Positions 24,293 to 35,230 of a DNA stretch of 64,000 nt are shown piece after piece. Under the pieces are notes generated by a model that saw nothing but the letters and a program-made list of their open reading frames with translations, ran no database searches and had not been told where the DNA came from. The position numbers and the translations under genes are program-made. Each line of letters begins with the position of its first letter. Position 1 is the first letter of the stretch. The stretch is from Nigrospora sphaerica (lineage: Eukaryota; Ascomycota; Sordariomycetes; Amphisphaeriales; Apiosporaceae), in contig JAGVVL010000002.1 of NCBI GenBank assembly GCA_018287875.1, forward strand, positions 8,866,001 through 8,930,000, read 5' to 3'.

Positions 24293-24850
24293 TTATATAA
24301 AACTTTATGTCACGTAGTTCTTAAGTATAGAGTTCATTATATTTTAGCAGCCTTACTTAAAAGATAACTTATAGACCTATCTCTATGTCAGTAACAATTA
24401 GGTAAGAGAGATAATAATATGCGTCGTTGATTAAGATATCTCTTAATGCAGGACATTTAAATTAGGGTTTTTCTCTTATAAGAGAGGTGGCTGAGGTAGT
24501 AAAGAGTTTTACAACCGTATTTTTTAAATAATAGCGTTTATTTATATAACATATACGGCTTTAAAGACTAATATACTTACAATAATCGTAGCTATAGGGA
24601 TAATTAATGCCTTATATAGCATACTACACTAAGTAAGGCTTTTTTTACACTAGGATGCTAATGTTTAGAGACATCAAGCGGGTAAACAAGGAAAAAGCCA
24701 TTAGCTAGACCAATGGATCTTAATAGACTAGCTCCGTTGATAGAAATTAGCTATCTACATATAATTAATATATGTCTTCTTTAATAGACTAAGAATATAT
24801 TAATAATAAGCACAAGTTAAAAACAAACTTCTTAAGCAAGACTTATCAAA
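24293..24850. other. AT-rich stretch with a possible LTR-D end
   Basis: About 24305-24340 resembles the 3' end of LTR-D (CACGTAG...AAGTATAG.GTTCATTATA). The rest is AT-rich, without genes or repeats I can place. Confidence 0.35.
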
Positions 24851-24921
24851 AACGACCTCCTAGATTAAAAGAGCCTTTTTAATGGGTTGCTTTCTCTTCC
24901 AATAAAACCACGATTTTTGAT
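24851..24921 (+). repeat. LTR-A/B 3'-end fragment
   Basis: About 70 bp matching the terminal part shared by LTR-A and LTR-B (GACCTCC...AAAGAGCC...GGGTTGCTTTCTCTT). Decayed by transitions. Confidence 0.6.
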
Positions 24922-24927
24922 ATTATA

Positions 24928-25487
24928 TGTTAAAAGTATAAAGCTTACACCTATACTATTATGCTTTGTTAAGGACTAAGCTATATATTTACCGGAAAGC
25001 TAGTCTTTTAACTAAGACTACACTAAAGCTCGGGCCACATTTCCTGAGAGCACGGGCTACCCTATCTTAAAGTTAGGGCTACTTTTCTTAATATGTGGCC
25101 TCCGCTACCTGGAATCTTTTATAAGTTCCTACGACTTTCCACGTACTTCTATAAGGTCTAACGAGCTTCTACGTGGTTCCACGAGGTTCCACAAGCGTTC
25201 ACGTGCTCTTAAATTATGTCCCCGCCTACACGTTTATTTACGCGTTCCCTCTTTATATCACTGAGAGGATGAAGAGTTAAAAGCGTATAAATAAAGGTTA
25301 AATCTCTCTTCTTTATGTATATAGCCTTAGAAATAAGTAAGCAACTTAAAGATTTAACTCTCGACTCCCTTTAAGAGAAGTTACTACTCTCCTACGTTCT
25401 TTTATATTTAGAGAATAGCCACCAATATTGAATGAGTTCTTATAAAGGAGTTGCTTCCTTATTTCGATCGAACTATTACTTCTTACA
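24928..25487 (+). repeat. Solo LTR-A, TSD TTATA
   Basis: 560 bp, TGTTAAAAGT...TTACA, flanked by TTATA at 24923-24927 and 25488-25492. More diverged than the copy at 30180, mostly by transitions. Confidence 0.85.
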
Positions 25488-25589
25488 TTATATCTTTTTC
25501 ATTTCTCTATCTTTAATTTATTTTTTTAGTTATCGTCATGTATCTCAGTTAATTTCATATATATATTAAAAGCTTTATAGTTTGAATTT

Positions 25590-26050
25590 ATATGAAATCG
25601 CTATAAAACTAGGAAACCTTAAAGTATTAGCAGTTTAATAAAATAACACGGTCGTAAGGTCGATCTTATATAATAATTAGGTGAGTATATCGTTAATTAA
25701 GATAATTCTCAAGGTAAGAAAGTAAAAGAAGCTCAAAATAATTACGAAAACAAGCATAAAGTGCTACATTAAGTGTAATAGTATGTTAAAATAAGGAAAC
25801 CCGCATTATCTTACAAGTTATAAACTAGACGACTAAGACTTAACTTATATTTATAAAAACCCTTAATTAAAACCTTTATAAGAGCCTTAACCTAGTTGTA
25901 ATATAATGGCCGGTTAACTTAAAGTATAAATGGCTGCTTCATATAAATAGATAGGGTCATAACCTTAAACTTAAATTTAGATTAATATATCAATATACTA
26001 TGAAGTGCTCTTATCACGATAACGGATGTGAGTTATTGCACCTTCTATAT
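25590..26050. repeat. Repeat E, copy 2 (degraded)
   Basis: Shares the blocks ACACGGTCGT, GGTCGATC, GTTAATTAAGAT and AAGTAAAAGAAGCT in the same order as copies 1 and 4, with many transitions. Confidence 0.55.
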
Positions 26051-27321
26051 ATTAAGTAACGCCTCGTCGGCTATACTCTTTATAAGTTAGACCGAATCAC
26101 TAGGTCTCCTAAAGCTTAAGCCGTTGTTATAAAGTTAATGGGGCTAAATAAACCGCATGAAAACGGCGCCCTAGGCGTCTTTAAAGACTTAAGCTAGCTT
26201 GTATAGTATATTTAATTCGTTTTAGATACGAGGTAAGCTAGGATAGCATTATAGAGCGCTTGTGTCTTTATACTAAGAGCGAGTTAATTATATGTCTTTT
26301 AATAAGGCTAGTTAAGTTTAACCCTTAACTTAATAGCAGCTTAAGTTAAAAATAAGTCGGGCTACTTACTAAGGGGCCTATAATAAAGATGATGGTCTTT
26401 GTAGTTTAATATCTTTAAGCACCGATTTATAATTAACTTTAATAAAAGAGATTGTAAACGGTCTTATTGTTAAACTACTTATATCGCCACGTTTAACGCC
26501 TATACTTATAGAGCTTAAGAAAGTGGTGTATAATTAAGTCAAGACTTGTTATTTATATAAGTAATATCAGTAGGCAATATAAATTAAGGCTATTCAATTC
26601 AGGTGGTATAAGAAATTATTTAACTATAATAGGAGTGTATTTAGATTGAGTAAAGATAATAAGTAAACACCGGTAGTTAACTTATAAAAAAGGGTCTTTA
26701 AAACCGTATACCTTTCTAATAACTGACGGGAAACGTATTCGCTTAGTAAATAAAGGACATAGTTATAACAATAGTAAACAAGGGCCCGCTCAAGCGTGTT
26801 AAAGATAAAGCCGCGCTTTTATAAGACGGGGTCGCGAATATTTATAAATAAAACACACGCGGATAGCTATGTTAAGTCTATTCCGTTAATAAGTACGGCT
26901 TTATAAAAGTGCTAAAAAGGATAAAGATTAGGGGAGGGCATTTATAAGCTCGGCTTATAACTAGTAAGAAGGAATGCGTTAAGAAACAAGTCGGTCGTCC
27001 GGCGTTAACGTGGAGAGAACGCGTTAAGAAACAAATGGGTGGCGGAGACAGGTAGAGCGGAGAATAAAATAAACCGGGACACGCTTAGAACGCGTCGCTT
27101 TCTAGGGCGACATAAAGTAGTAAGGTCTTATATATATTAACCCTTGAAACCTTTAGTAGGGTGTTATAACGGCGGGAAAAGGATGTATATGTCTTAGGTA
27201 TGAATAAAAATGTACTAAATCGGGCTTAAACATGTTCGTTTACATAGCACGGCTGTACTTAGCCCCCTCAAGTCTATCCTCGCACCATGTTAAGAAACCA
27301 CTATGAGTAAGGTTAAATGAA
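26051..27321. other. AT-rich RIP-like stretch, no gene seen
   Basis: Rich in TA dinucleotides with short, stop-filled frames on both strands. Probably old repeat sequence, not assignable. The last 150 bases are less AT-rich and lead into the LTR-C copy. Confidence 0.5.
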
Positions 27322-27326
27322 TACAC

Positions 27327-27656
27327 TGTTACAAGTTGGGACCTGGGAGATAGGCTCAGGCGCACCTGGCCTGAGCGTCTCACGAACCCCTCATATGAGG
27401 CTCCGAGTAGGTCTCTCCATTCGAACGCCAGGCTAGTGGTCAAGACCTAGGAGGGGGGAGCTGAGCAGCGATCCGAACGTTCCGATCCGAACGTTCCGGT
27501 CCGAACGTTCCTATCCGAACGTTCCGGTCCAGTCTCGCAAGATTTAACGAGACGCTGCGCCCGGCCTCCTGAAGACGGTTCTCTTCTCTCTTTCCCATCT
27601 AGAAAATAAACAGCATTTGGCCCCTTCGATAGTGCTTCAAGGCTCAGCCTCTCACA
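27327..27656 (+). repeat. Solo LTR-C, TSD TACAC
   Basis: 330 bp, TGTTACAAGT...CTCTCACA, with exact TSD TACAC (27322-27326, 27657-27661). Holds four copies of a ~14-bp unit containing the palindrome GAACGTTC (about 27473-27535); the two other LTR-C copies hold two. It ends 167 bp beyond the stop codon of the AA9 gene. Confidence 0.9.
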
Positions 27657-27823
27657 TACACGGCCGGTAACTAAATATAAAGAGAAGGCTAGGTGCTATA
27701 GAGAAGAATCCTCTCCGCCCTGAACGTTTACGCGAGCAGCAGCCATAACTTCCGCCTAGTGCCGTCCTAATGTACTCTGACCGCCTTAGTAAAATCCTCG
27801 TTCGTTTCATTTCACAGTGCTTT

Positions 27824-28906
27824 TTAAGGCACACACTGCGAGTACCACTCGTTGCTCGCAACGCATCGTCCCTCAGCGCAGCTAGTTGGGCCAGAGTAGC
27901 CGCTTCCGCCGCATTGTCCGTAGAGAGGCACGGTACCGCCACCACCATCACCACCGCCGCCGCCGCCGCTGCCGCCACCACCACTGTTTCCACCGGTCCA
28001 GACGGCATGCTGACCGACGTTAGTATATCTGCGGGTTTAGGGTGTTAGCTACTAGGCTATTATAGTTGCTCGTGTCTAATCCTCATCTATAAGGAATTCA
28101 TATACTCTTAAGCAATCGCTAGTGTAAACTACGATAAAGCCAGTCGATAGGGGTTGTAACTCACGGGTAGGTACGAGCACCGTAGATGAAGAAGCGCAGC
28201 GCGGGGTCGTTGCGGTCGTATAGACCGGGGATCCTAACCATGGGCCCCGGGAGGCCGGCACCGTTGCCCGTGACCTCGATCTGGGCACAGGTGAAGTAGA
28301 ATTCAGTATCGGCTGACTGAGCACCGTGGAGGGCGATGTGTTCGACGCGGACGAGGTATTGGCCTGGAGGGGTGTCGGGCGGCAGGACGAATGAAACCTC
28401 GGCCTTGTCCCAGCTGCACCAGTCGCTGTCCTTAAGCGGGTTCTGCCCCCCGCAGATGATATCCTGGTACACCTTGAACCAGTTGCCGTCGCCCTGGTAC
28501 TGACGCACGTCACCAGGGGCGCGAGACATGTGGATCGTCATGGGGCCTGGGTGCAGGATCTGCCCGTTGTTCCAGAGCTTGAAACCCACGCGCTGGCCCG
28601 GGTTGACCTTTCGGACTTGCGTGCGGCCGGCGTTGGCCCAGGAGCCCGAATTGCAGCGGAAGTCAGCGCCGGGGTTAAGGAAGTGCTTGGTCGGCTGGAT
28701 GTTGTTGTTGTTCTGGCGGACTATTTTTTACGTGTTAGTCGGGTGCTTCGCCGGGAGTAGAAGAGAAGAGGTTTATATATATGCTTACCGTACTGCCAGT
28801 CGGGGGTACGCTGACCGTCTATGGTCAGGATTGAGTAGACATAGTGGGCTTGGACCGTCGAGACGGCCGTTAGGAGCGTAACTGCGAGAGACTTGAAGGC
28901 AGCCAT
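27824..28906 (-). CDS. AA9 lytic polysaccharide monooxygenase with C-terminal CBM1 (3 exons, 292 aa)
   Basis: Secreted copper enzyme that cleaves cellulose oxidatively. Exons 28906-28789, 28720-28165, 28028-27824. Intron 1 (68 nt) has GTAAGC, GACTAAC and TAG. Intron 2 (136 nt) has GTGAGT, GCTAAC and CAG. Phases agree and give 292 aa. A 20-residue signal peptide ends in VQA, leaving His21 as the mature N-terminal His of the copper brace. The second brace His is H96 in the HPGP motif. H171 (IALH) and Y181 match the other conserved active-site positions. E179 stands where AA9 enzymes usually have Gln in Q-x-Y. A Gly-rich linker (about 237-257) leads to a CBM1 (258-292) with Cys 264, 275, 280 and 290 and aromatics Y261, Y269, W286 and Y287. 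Without intron 2 the frame would stop at 28161 and lose the CBM1. No RIP damage. Confidence 0.93.
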
Positions 28907-28981
28907 GGCTGAGAGCGGGACCTATTGCGTCGAGAGTGATGAGCAAGAACTCAATTTTCTTAAAAAGGCGTTCTCGGGCTC

Positions 28982-28989
28982 TTTTTATA
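28982..28989 (-). promoter_or_regulatory. TATA box of the AA9 gene
   Basis: CTATAAAAAG on the minus strand, 75 bp before the start codon. Confidence 0.55.
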
Positions 28990-28994
28990 GACAA

Positions 28995-29718
28995 TCATCT
29001 CCTCCTAACCGTATTATTCGACGTTATTTCTCCCGCCAGCGGTGCAGTGGTGACAATACCTAATAGCTGCCCCCCCTTGTTATAACGGTAGTAGCCTAAG
29101 GTCGTAGTAGCTTCGTTTATCGTAGCATCTGATTCGTGGATTTCTAATCGAGGCTGGCTAAAAGTCTTGGGGTGCAGAGGTCCGATAAAGTTGTGCTGGC
29201 GCCGCGCCGGGAGGTTCCCCTCCGTGAGACTCGGCATCGGCTGCCGTGGCACGTGTATAATCAAGATTTGTACAATCGCGGAACTAAGGCGGAAGACATA
29301 ATTACTGCCCGATCGGGTGGATCGGGCCATGGCAGCATGGCGCCAGGCCCCGTACTACGACGTCGCTAGTGATGATATGTACACCAATCTTTCTTGACGT
29401 TTTGTACTAAGATAACCTTCCTAATCGCGATGTTAAAACGAAGGAATTCCCGTAGTCCCCAATGGAGCTTTCCTTTTCATATAGGGCAGACAAGCCGCAT
29501 AGCCGTCTCCGAAGCCGTGGTACTTAACAATACGCTTAACCACGCCCTCGTCCACGACCCTCGCCAACTGCAGTGCAGTAGCTATAACATTACGCGCTTC
29601 GGCAAGTAGAAAGTAGGTGGCTTATGTTTTCGCCCCATGCCGGGAAGTTTAATCTACCGCGGAGCGGCATTTTTAGGTTAGTGGGGTTAAGGTCTTGAAA
29701 TCCTCTTTACTAACGGTC
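28995..29718. promoter_or_regulatory. Upstream region of the AA9 gene
   Basis: No convincing gene; several short open frames lack coding character. One GGCTAA at 29156-29161, about 250 bp before the AA9 start, fits the core site of XlnR/XYR1-type cellulase regulators, but a six-base match is expected often by chance. The far end runs into the Gypsy-2-family remnant. Confidence 0.3.
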
Positions 29719-30145
29719 TATCACGATTTAAGGAATGAGGGATCAAGTGATACCCTAAAGGTTCTATTAAGATGCGAAAACTATAAGTAAAGAGTAAATA
29801 AAAGAAACAGGCTCCTTTTATCACTATCTAGTAGGATTATATTTAGCTAGCGGCGGTATATACCCCTGGCTAATAGTGTATACATTCTTATAGCCTTATA
29901 CTTATATACTTATATCGTAAGATTACCTCGCCGTAAGAAATAAAATTATTTATAAGTCTCAGTCACTTTTTTAAGTGACTATTTTTCTTTTTCGGCTTAC
30001 TAAAGCTAGAGAGTTATCGTTATTATTAAATAAGTTGATTTGATTATTAGCTACCGCATTAAGTTCTAAAGCTAATGGCTTTGGTAGTCTTATGTTATTT
30101 AGATACTACTCGTGGTGTTTTAAAAGAACTCTAGCACTATTTTTA
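29719..30145 (-). mobile_element. Remnant of a Gypsy-2-family element (LTR plus adjoining 3' end)
   Basis: 29719-29922 matches the Gypsy-2 LTR (TATCACGATTTAAGGAATGA for TGTCACGGTTCAAGGAACGA, nearly all transitions). Sequence to about 30145 matches the stretch between that LTR and the chromodomain in Gypsy-2 (11518-11750). Everything else is gone. Extreme RIP; no TSD. Confidence 0.75.
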
Positions 30146-30179
30146 AATAACACCACGTTATTTTAAAACTATAAAATAC

Positions 30180-30751
30180 TGTTAAAAGTATAGGGCTTAC
30201 CCCTATACCGTTATCCTTTGTTAAGGACTTAGCTATGCACTTATCGAAAAGCTAGTCCTTTAACCAAGACTGCCCTAAAGCTCGGGCCACCTTACCCGAC
30301 AGCACGGGTCACCCTACCCTAAAGCTAGGGCCACTTTTCCCGAATACGTGGCCTACGCCACTTGAAACCTTCTACAAGTTTCTACGAGTTTCCATGTACT
30401 TCCATGAGGTTCCACAAGCCTCCACATGGTCCCACGAGGTTCCATAAGCGTCCACGTGCTTCTAAGCCACGTCACTGCTTACGCGTCCACTTACGCGTCT
30501 CCTCTTCGTATTACTAAGAGGATAAGGGTTTAACAGGGTATAAATAAGGGCTAAATCTTCCCTCATCGTGTACATAGTCTTGGAAATAAGCAAGCAAGCA
30601 AGCAAGCAACTTAGAGATCTCACTCTCTACCCCCCTCAAGAGAAGTTCCTACTCTTCCGTGTTCCTTTATCCTTAAGGAACGGCCTCCGAGATCGAAAGA
30701 GCCCTTATAAAGGGGTTGCTTCCTCTTCCGATCAAACCACCACTTCCAACA
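30180..30751 (+). repeat. Solo LTR-A, TSD AATAC (reference copy)
   Basis: 572 bp, TGTTAAAAGT...CTTCCAACA, exact TSD AATAC (30175-30179, 30752-30756). TATAAATA near 30538 is a plausible promoter TATA, which sets the sense orientation. An AAGC microsatellite (30586-30607) is expanded relative to other copies. Confidence 0.9.
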
Positions 30752-30779
30752 AATACTAAACTATAAGGCGTTGAATAAA

Positions 30780-31010
30780 AAGAAAAAGTTGTGGAGTCTA
30801 TCTTAAAGATTAGTTAAGTAAGAGTACCGTTGATTAAGATAATCCTCAATATAAAAAAGTAAAAGAAACTTAAAATAGTTGTAGAAATGAATATTAAACA
30901 CTACATTGAAGCGTAGTAACAGATTAAAAGATAAGAAAAGCGTGCTGTTTTATAAGCTATAAACAAAGCTAGCAAGGCCTAAATTATACTTATACAAACT
31001 GTTAATGACA
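30780..31010. repeat. Repeat E, copy 3 (degraded fragment)
   Basis: Shares GTTGATTAAGAT and AAGTAAAAGAAACTTAAAATAG and their spacing with the other E copies. Strongly altered by transitions. Confidence 0.45.
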
Positions 31011-31140
31011 TAACGGGAAAGGACTAGGATCTAAGATAAAGGATAAGAAATTTAAGGTCTTAAAGTAAAGACCGTAATAAAAAAGCCGGCGAGGTAACGG
31101 ATAGGTAGCGGCAAACTATAAATAAGGTGTAATAAGCTTA

Positions 31141-31683
31141 TGTTACGACCCTAAAATATTTAAGCTAAAAAGGTGGCTGAGCACTGCACCAGCCACCAAG
31201 AACCTCTCTAGCCATAAAGAAAACTACCGACAAAGCAAGCAACAATTGAAAAAAGCCTAGTAAGGAACATTGCCTAAGCAAAAGAAAACATTACTAAGAT
31301 CAAAAAGACTTCCCAATTGGGACAGGAGGTCACGTGATGGATATGAGAATTGTAAGCTATCTAAACTATCTACAGAGGTGGATATCTAGGATCGCCAGCT
31401 ATCTAACATATCTACAGTAGCAGTGAAAGAATAACTTAGTATATAATTTAAAAAGATTTCCTAGTTAAACAGTTATTACCTTAGTGATTAACTTAAGCAT
31501 CTATCTTACCTATAGATGGGAGTAACCTTTTAACGGCCTATTGTAAAGAACAGACCAGTTAATAGTCCAGCACTCTCAGTTTATCAGTTACCCTACAACT
31601 AGTGTTCAAGCTAGACAGACGTTTTTTGTTCCTGATTGTACAAACCCTACGTCCAGCAGTACTTAGGGATAGCGTTCGTTACA
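31141..31683 (+). repeat. Solo LTR-D
   Basis: 543 bp, TGTTACGACC...GTTCGTTACA. Flanks GCTTA and CCTTA match at four of five bases. The same sequence recurs at 60220-61549, where it is interrupted twice, and as fragments near 24305 and 50419. Confidence 0.7.
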
Positions 31684-32591
31684 CCTTAGTAGATAAATAA
31701 AACAATTAAGGCTAATGCTATTTAGCCTTTGCTCCTACCTATAACAGTTTTATAGCTTTAATAGTAATCTACGTGTCTCTTCCTACTTATACTCTAAGAA
31801 TCCTTGTTTAAACAGGTTAATATGTTAATCTATAAGAGAGACATCTTAACCACTTTAAGAGTATCGAAACATACCGCGAAAGACGTCACCTAATAATAAC
31901 TTAGAAGCTTCTATTATAACTGAAGACAGGAGCTCCTTGGGAATCTACATAGACATTATAGAAGACTTTTTAAGGTAAAACTCAATCGTAGGATCCTAGC
32001 TATAAAGAAGGCAAGAACGTTTAAAAGAAAACGCTAGAAATTAAAGATTTTATAAAGAGAAGAAATTCCTTTAAGAAACACTAAAATCTTAACTAGTTTA
32101 TGGAAACCTAGTTTAATACGTATAAAAGCCTTACATTAAAGTAAAGTCACCTATAAAAAAGAACTAAAAGACATCTTTACTAGTTTTTATTCAGGTGAGG
32201 GCTTGATTTAATAATATTAATACCTTATATATATACTTGTAAAAGATAGCATAAGTTATTAGCCACTTAAAAGAAGTTTTAAAACGAAGATAAATCTTGT
32301 AAATCCTAACCATTTTGAAAGACAACATGAAAATAGTGACTTAAGAGAATATAGAAAACTAACTTAAAAGAAAAGTATTTAAAAGAGAAGATTAAAGTTA
32401 TGATAAGACCTTAAAGTTTTACGTTGTATATATTAACGACTATAAGAGAGATTGAACGATTTTCTTAATTAATAGAAAGAAAGGGAAATAAAAGTAGTGG
32501 ATATCTTTTTAAAGACCTTATAGATAGCTTATTTATTAACAGCTATAAAAAAGACTTTCAGATCTATTACCTTTAAAGAAACCTTAAAAAC
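31684..32591. other. AT-rich stretch, no gene seen
   Basis: Stop-filled in all frames and TA-rich, consistent with old RIP-mutated repeat. No recognisable domain. Confidence 0.45.
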
Positions 32592-33154
32592 TGTTGCAGG
32601 TATAGGACTTATCCTATACCATTCTTTGTTACTACGGACTAAGCTATGCACTTAACGAGAAGCTAGTCCTTTAACCGAGCCTATCCTAAAGCTTGGGCCA
32701 GCCTACCCTAGAGCACGGGCCAGCTTACCCGCAAGCATGGCCCGCTTTACCCACAAGCGTGGCGTTCGCCACGCGGAAGCTTCTGCAAGGTTCCACGAGT
32801 TTCCACGAGTTTCTACGTGGCTCCCTGAAGCTCCCACGAGCCCCCAAGAGGCTCCACAAACCTCTATAAGGTTCAATATGCTTCTAAGCCACGTAATCAC
32901 TTACGCAATCACTTACGCGTCCTCTTCCTTGTATTACTAAGAGGATAAGGGTTTAACGGGTATAAGTAAAGGCTGAATCTCCCCTCTTCGTGTAACTAGT
33001 CTGTCCTGAAGCAAGCACACAAAATACACTCTCGTTCCTCTTGAAGAGAAGTTCCTTATTCTTCCGTGTTTCTTTATAGAAACGACCTCCGAGATCGAAA
33101 GAGCCCTTATAAAGGGGTTGCTTCCTCTTTTCGATCGAACCACCACTTCCAACA
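32592..33154 (+). repeat. Solo LTR-B
   Basis: 563 bp, TGTTGCAGGT...CTTCCAACA. The 3' half is shared with LTR-A; the 5' half (U3) differs. Flanks AAAAC and AAGAT are not identical but could both derive from AAGAC by one transition each. Confidence 0.8.
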
Positions 33155-33292
33155 AAGATACTTAATACTAAGGTTTTAATTAAGGTTATGCATCTACAAG
33201 TAGCCTTTTAGATACTATCTTAAAGATAGTATATAGCAAGATATAAGTTCACTTTCTTTTCTTCTTTTTAAATCTACCATATACAACTTTTT

Positions 33293-34328
33293 TATTAAAG
33301 ATATAGGTCTTACTCTTATACCATTATCCTTTATTAAATACTTAGCTATGCATTTACTAGAAAGCTAGTCTTTTAATTAAGACAGCTTTAAAGCTTAGTC
33401 CACCTTACACTAGAATATAGGCTACTTTATTTTCAAGCTAAGGGTAATTTTCCAACGTATATGGCTTACATTACCCGGAACCTTCTACAAGTTTCTACGA
33501 GTTTCCACATACTTTTATAAGGTCTTATAAGCCTCCACGTAGTCTCACGAGGTTCCATGAGTGTTTATATGCTTTTAAGCCACGTTACCGCTTATACATT
33601 CACTTATATGCCCCCTCTTTGTAATACTAAGATGATGCGTAAAAGGTAGGAGACCTGCTAGTTAACAGATTCTGCTTTTAATAGCCTATGTACGTCCACG
33701 GTATCCAGTTTAGTAGACTAGGTTATTGTCCCCCCCGATGGTGGCACGTATTAAATGCCGGGGACACGGAGAATGAACATTTCCTTCGATGTAGACGCCC
33801 TAACTCCCCTTAAGTAGTGCTCGCGGCGAGAATCGAACTCCGCTCTTTTAGGTAGTCGGATACTAGGTATCTAACTATGGACACGTATGCTAAGCCTTAA
33901 GGTGTAGTAAGTGTACCCCGCTCTACATATTAAAGTCTTAGACCGGTAACCACTACGAAAACGGAATTAAGAAATGCTACTATTTAATACGTAAAATGTA
34001 GGTGACCTACCAGCTAACAGATCCTGCTTCTAATAGCCTATATATGTTCACAGTATCTAGTTTAGCAGACTAGGTTATTGTCACCTCCGTAGTGGCATGT
34101 ATCATAAGCGGATAAAGAGTTAAAAAAGTATAAATAGATTAAACCTTTTCTCCTTGTATATATAAGCTTAAGAATAGGTAAGTAACTTAAAACTTCTAAT
34201 CTCAACCTCTTCAAAGAGAAGTTCTTATTCTTCCATGTTTCTTTATCTTTAAAGAACGGCCTTTGAGATTGAAAGAGCCTTCTTAAAGAGGTTGCTTTCT
34301 CTTTTTGATCGAACAACCACTTTTAACA
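33293..34328 (+). repeat. LTR-A copy interrupted by a TRIM-like element
   Basis: LTR-A sequence runs from 33293 (TATTAAAG for TGTTAAAAG) to 33632 and resumes at 34105, ending TTTTAACA at 34328. The 472 bp between is a separate insertion. Many transitions; no TSD of its own. Confidence 0.75.
33633..34104. mobile_element. TRIM-like small LTR element, 472 bp
   Basis: Two direct repeats of about 120 bp (33633-33753 and 33985-34104) with TG...TA/CA ends flank a 231-bp non-coding middle. The TSD is TAAGA/TAAGC inside the LTR-A copy. The repeats differ mostly by transitions (for instance TGATGCG versus TAATACG). The middle contains, on the minus strand, GAGTTCGATTC, a good match to the tRNA B box/T-loop, preceded by tRNA-like sequence. 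Size and layout fit a terminal-repeat retrotransposon in miniature, which would depend on another element for movement. Confidence 0.65.
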
Positions 34329-34691
34329 AAATCTATTACCTTTATTAAAACTTTAAGAAGTAATGATCTTCTAATAAGCGATTTAAATATCAAATCTATA
34401 TAAAGTAAAGATATTATTATTTAGTATCTATATTAACTATTAGCCGTGTAAGGTGTTAATTAAATACTAAAGAAGAATGCTCTTTTATTTACAATTATGA
34501 ATAAAAAGGCATGTATACCTGTTATCTAATTAAAAAGCGTTATAATTAAGTTATTATCTAATATCTATCCTCTTTAACGTTATACAATATTATGTAGGCC
34601 GCTTAAGAACTTTAGGTATCACCTTTAAAGCCAAGAGCTAAAATTAAAGGCTTACGTTAAGGCGTTATAAACAGCAAAAATAGTTAGTTAG
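34329..34691. other. AT-rich stretch, no gene seen
   Basis: TA-rich, stop-filled on both strands. Nothing recognisable. Confidence 0.45.
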
Positions 34692-34993
34692 TGTAAGAGA
34701 CTGAGCCTTAAAGCACTATCAAAGGGGCCAAATGCTGTTTATTTTCTAGATAGGGAAGAGAGAAGAGAATCGACCTTAGGAGGCCGGGCGCAGCATCTCG
34801 TGAAGTCTTGCAAGACTGGACCGGAACGTTCGGATCGGAACGTTCAGATCGCTGCTCAGCTCTCCCCTCCTAGATCTTGACCACTAGTCTGGCGTCCGAA
34901 TGGAGCGACCTACTCGGAGCCTCATGTATGGAGTTCGTGAGACGCTCAGGCCAGGTGCGCCTGAGCCTATCTCCCAGGTCCCAACCTGTAACA
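34692..34993 (-). repeat. Solo LTR-C, TSD GTTAG
   Basis: 302 bp in the orientation opposite to the copies at 27327 and 62379. Exact TSD GTTAG (34687-34691, 34994-34998). Holds two GAACGTTC-type units. Confidence 0.9.
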
Positions 34994-35230
34994 GTTAGAT
35001 ACCTTAAGATGTCTAGTATGTGTCTGACAGTGCTATAGAATGAAATCTTTCGTCTTAAATATAAATAATATTTAGCTATCGCAGTTTAATGAATACATGT
35101 AAAGACAACGTTTCAATCTGTTTCTATCTAACAGACACTGTGAGAGGACAGCCAACGTTCGGAAAGTTTAACGGCGCTGTAGAAGACGTTAGTGTTACGA
35201 CCCTAAGGATGGGAAAAGTTCAAGCTGCAA

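Noticed and set aside
27473..27535. Short regular repeats that could suggest a CRISPR array
   Set aside because: The units are contiguous without spacers and lie inside an LTR in a eukaryotic genome.
27652..28048. Alanine-rich open frames on both strands near the AA9 gene
   Set aside because: They are other-frame readings of the GGN-repeat linker and CBM1 exon. The frame continuing the AA9 gene explains the sequence fully.
28528..28881. Plus-strand open frame of 117 codons
   Set aside because: Antisense to AA9 exons 1-2, with no coding signature of its own.
30568..30759. Small protein (also 23692-23904) starting MYIV.EISKQ
   Set aside because: It recurs wherever LTR-A occurs, so it is LTR sequence read as protein.
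35196..35215. TGTTACGACCCTAAG, matching the start of LTR-D
   Set aside because: Similarity ends after about 15 bases, so a real LTR-D copy is not supported.
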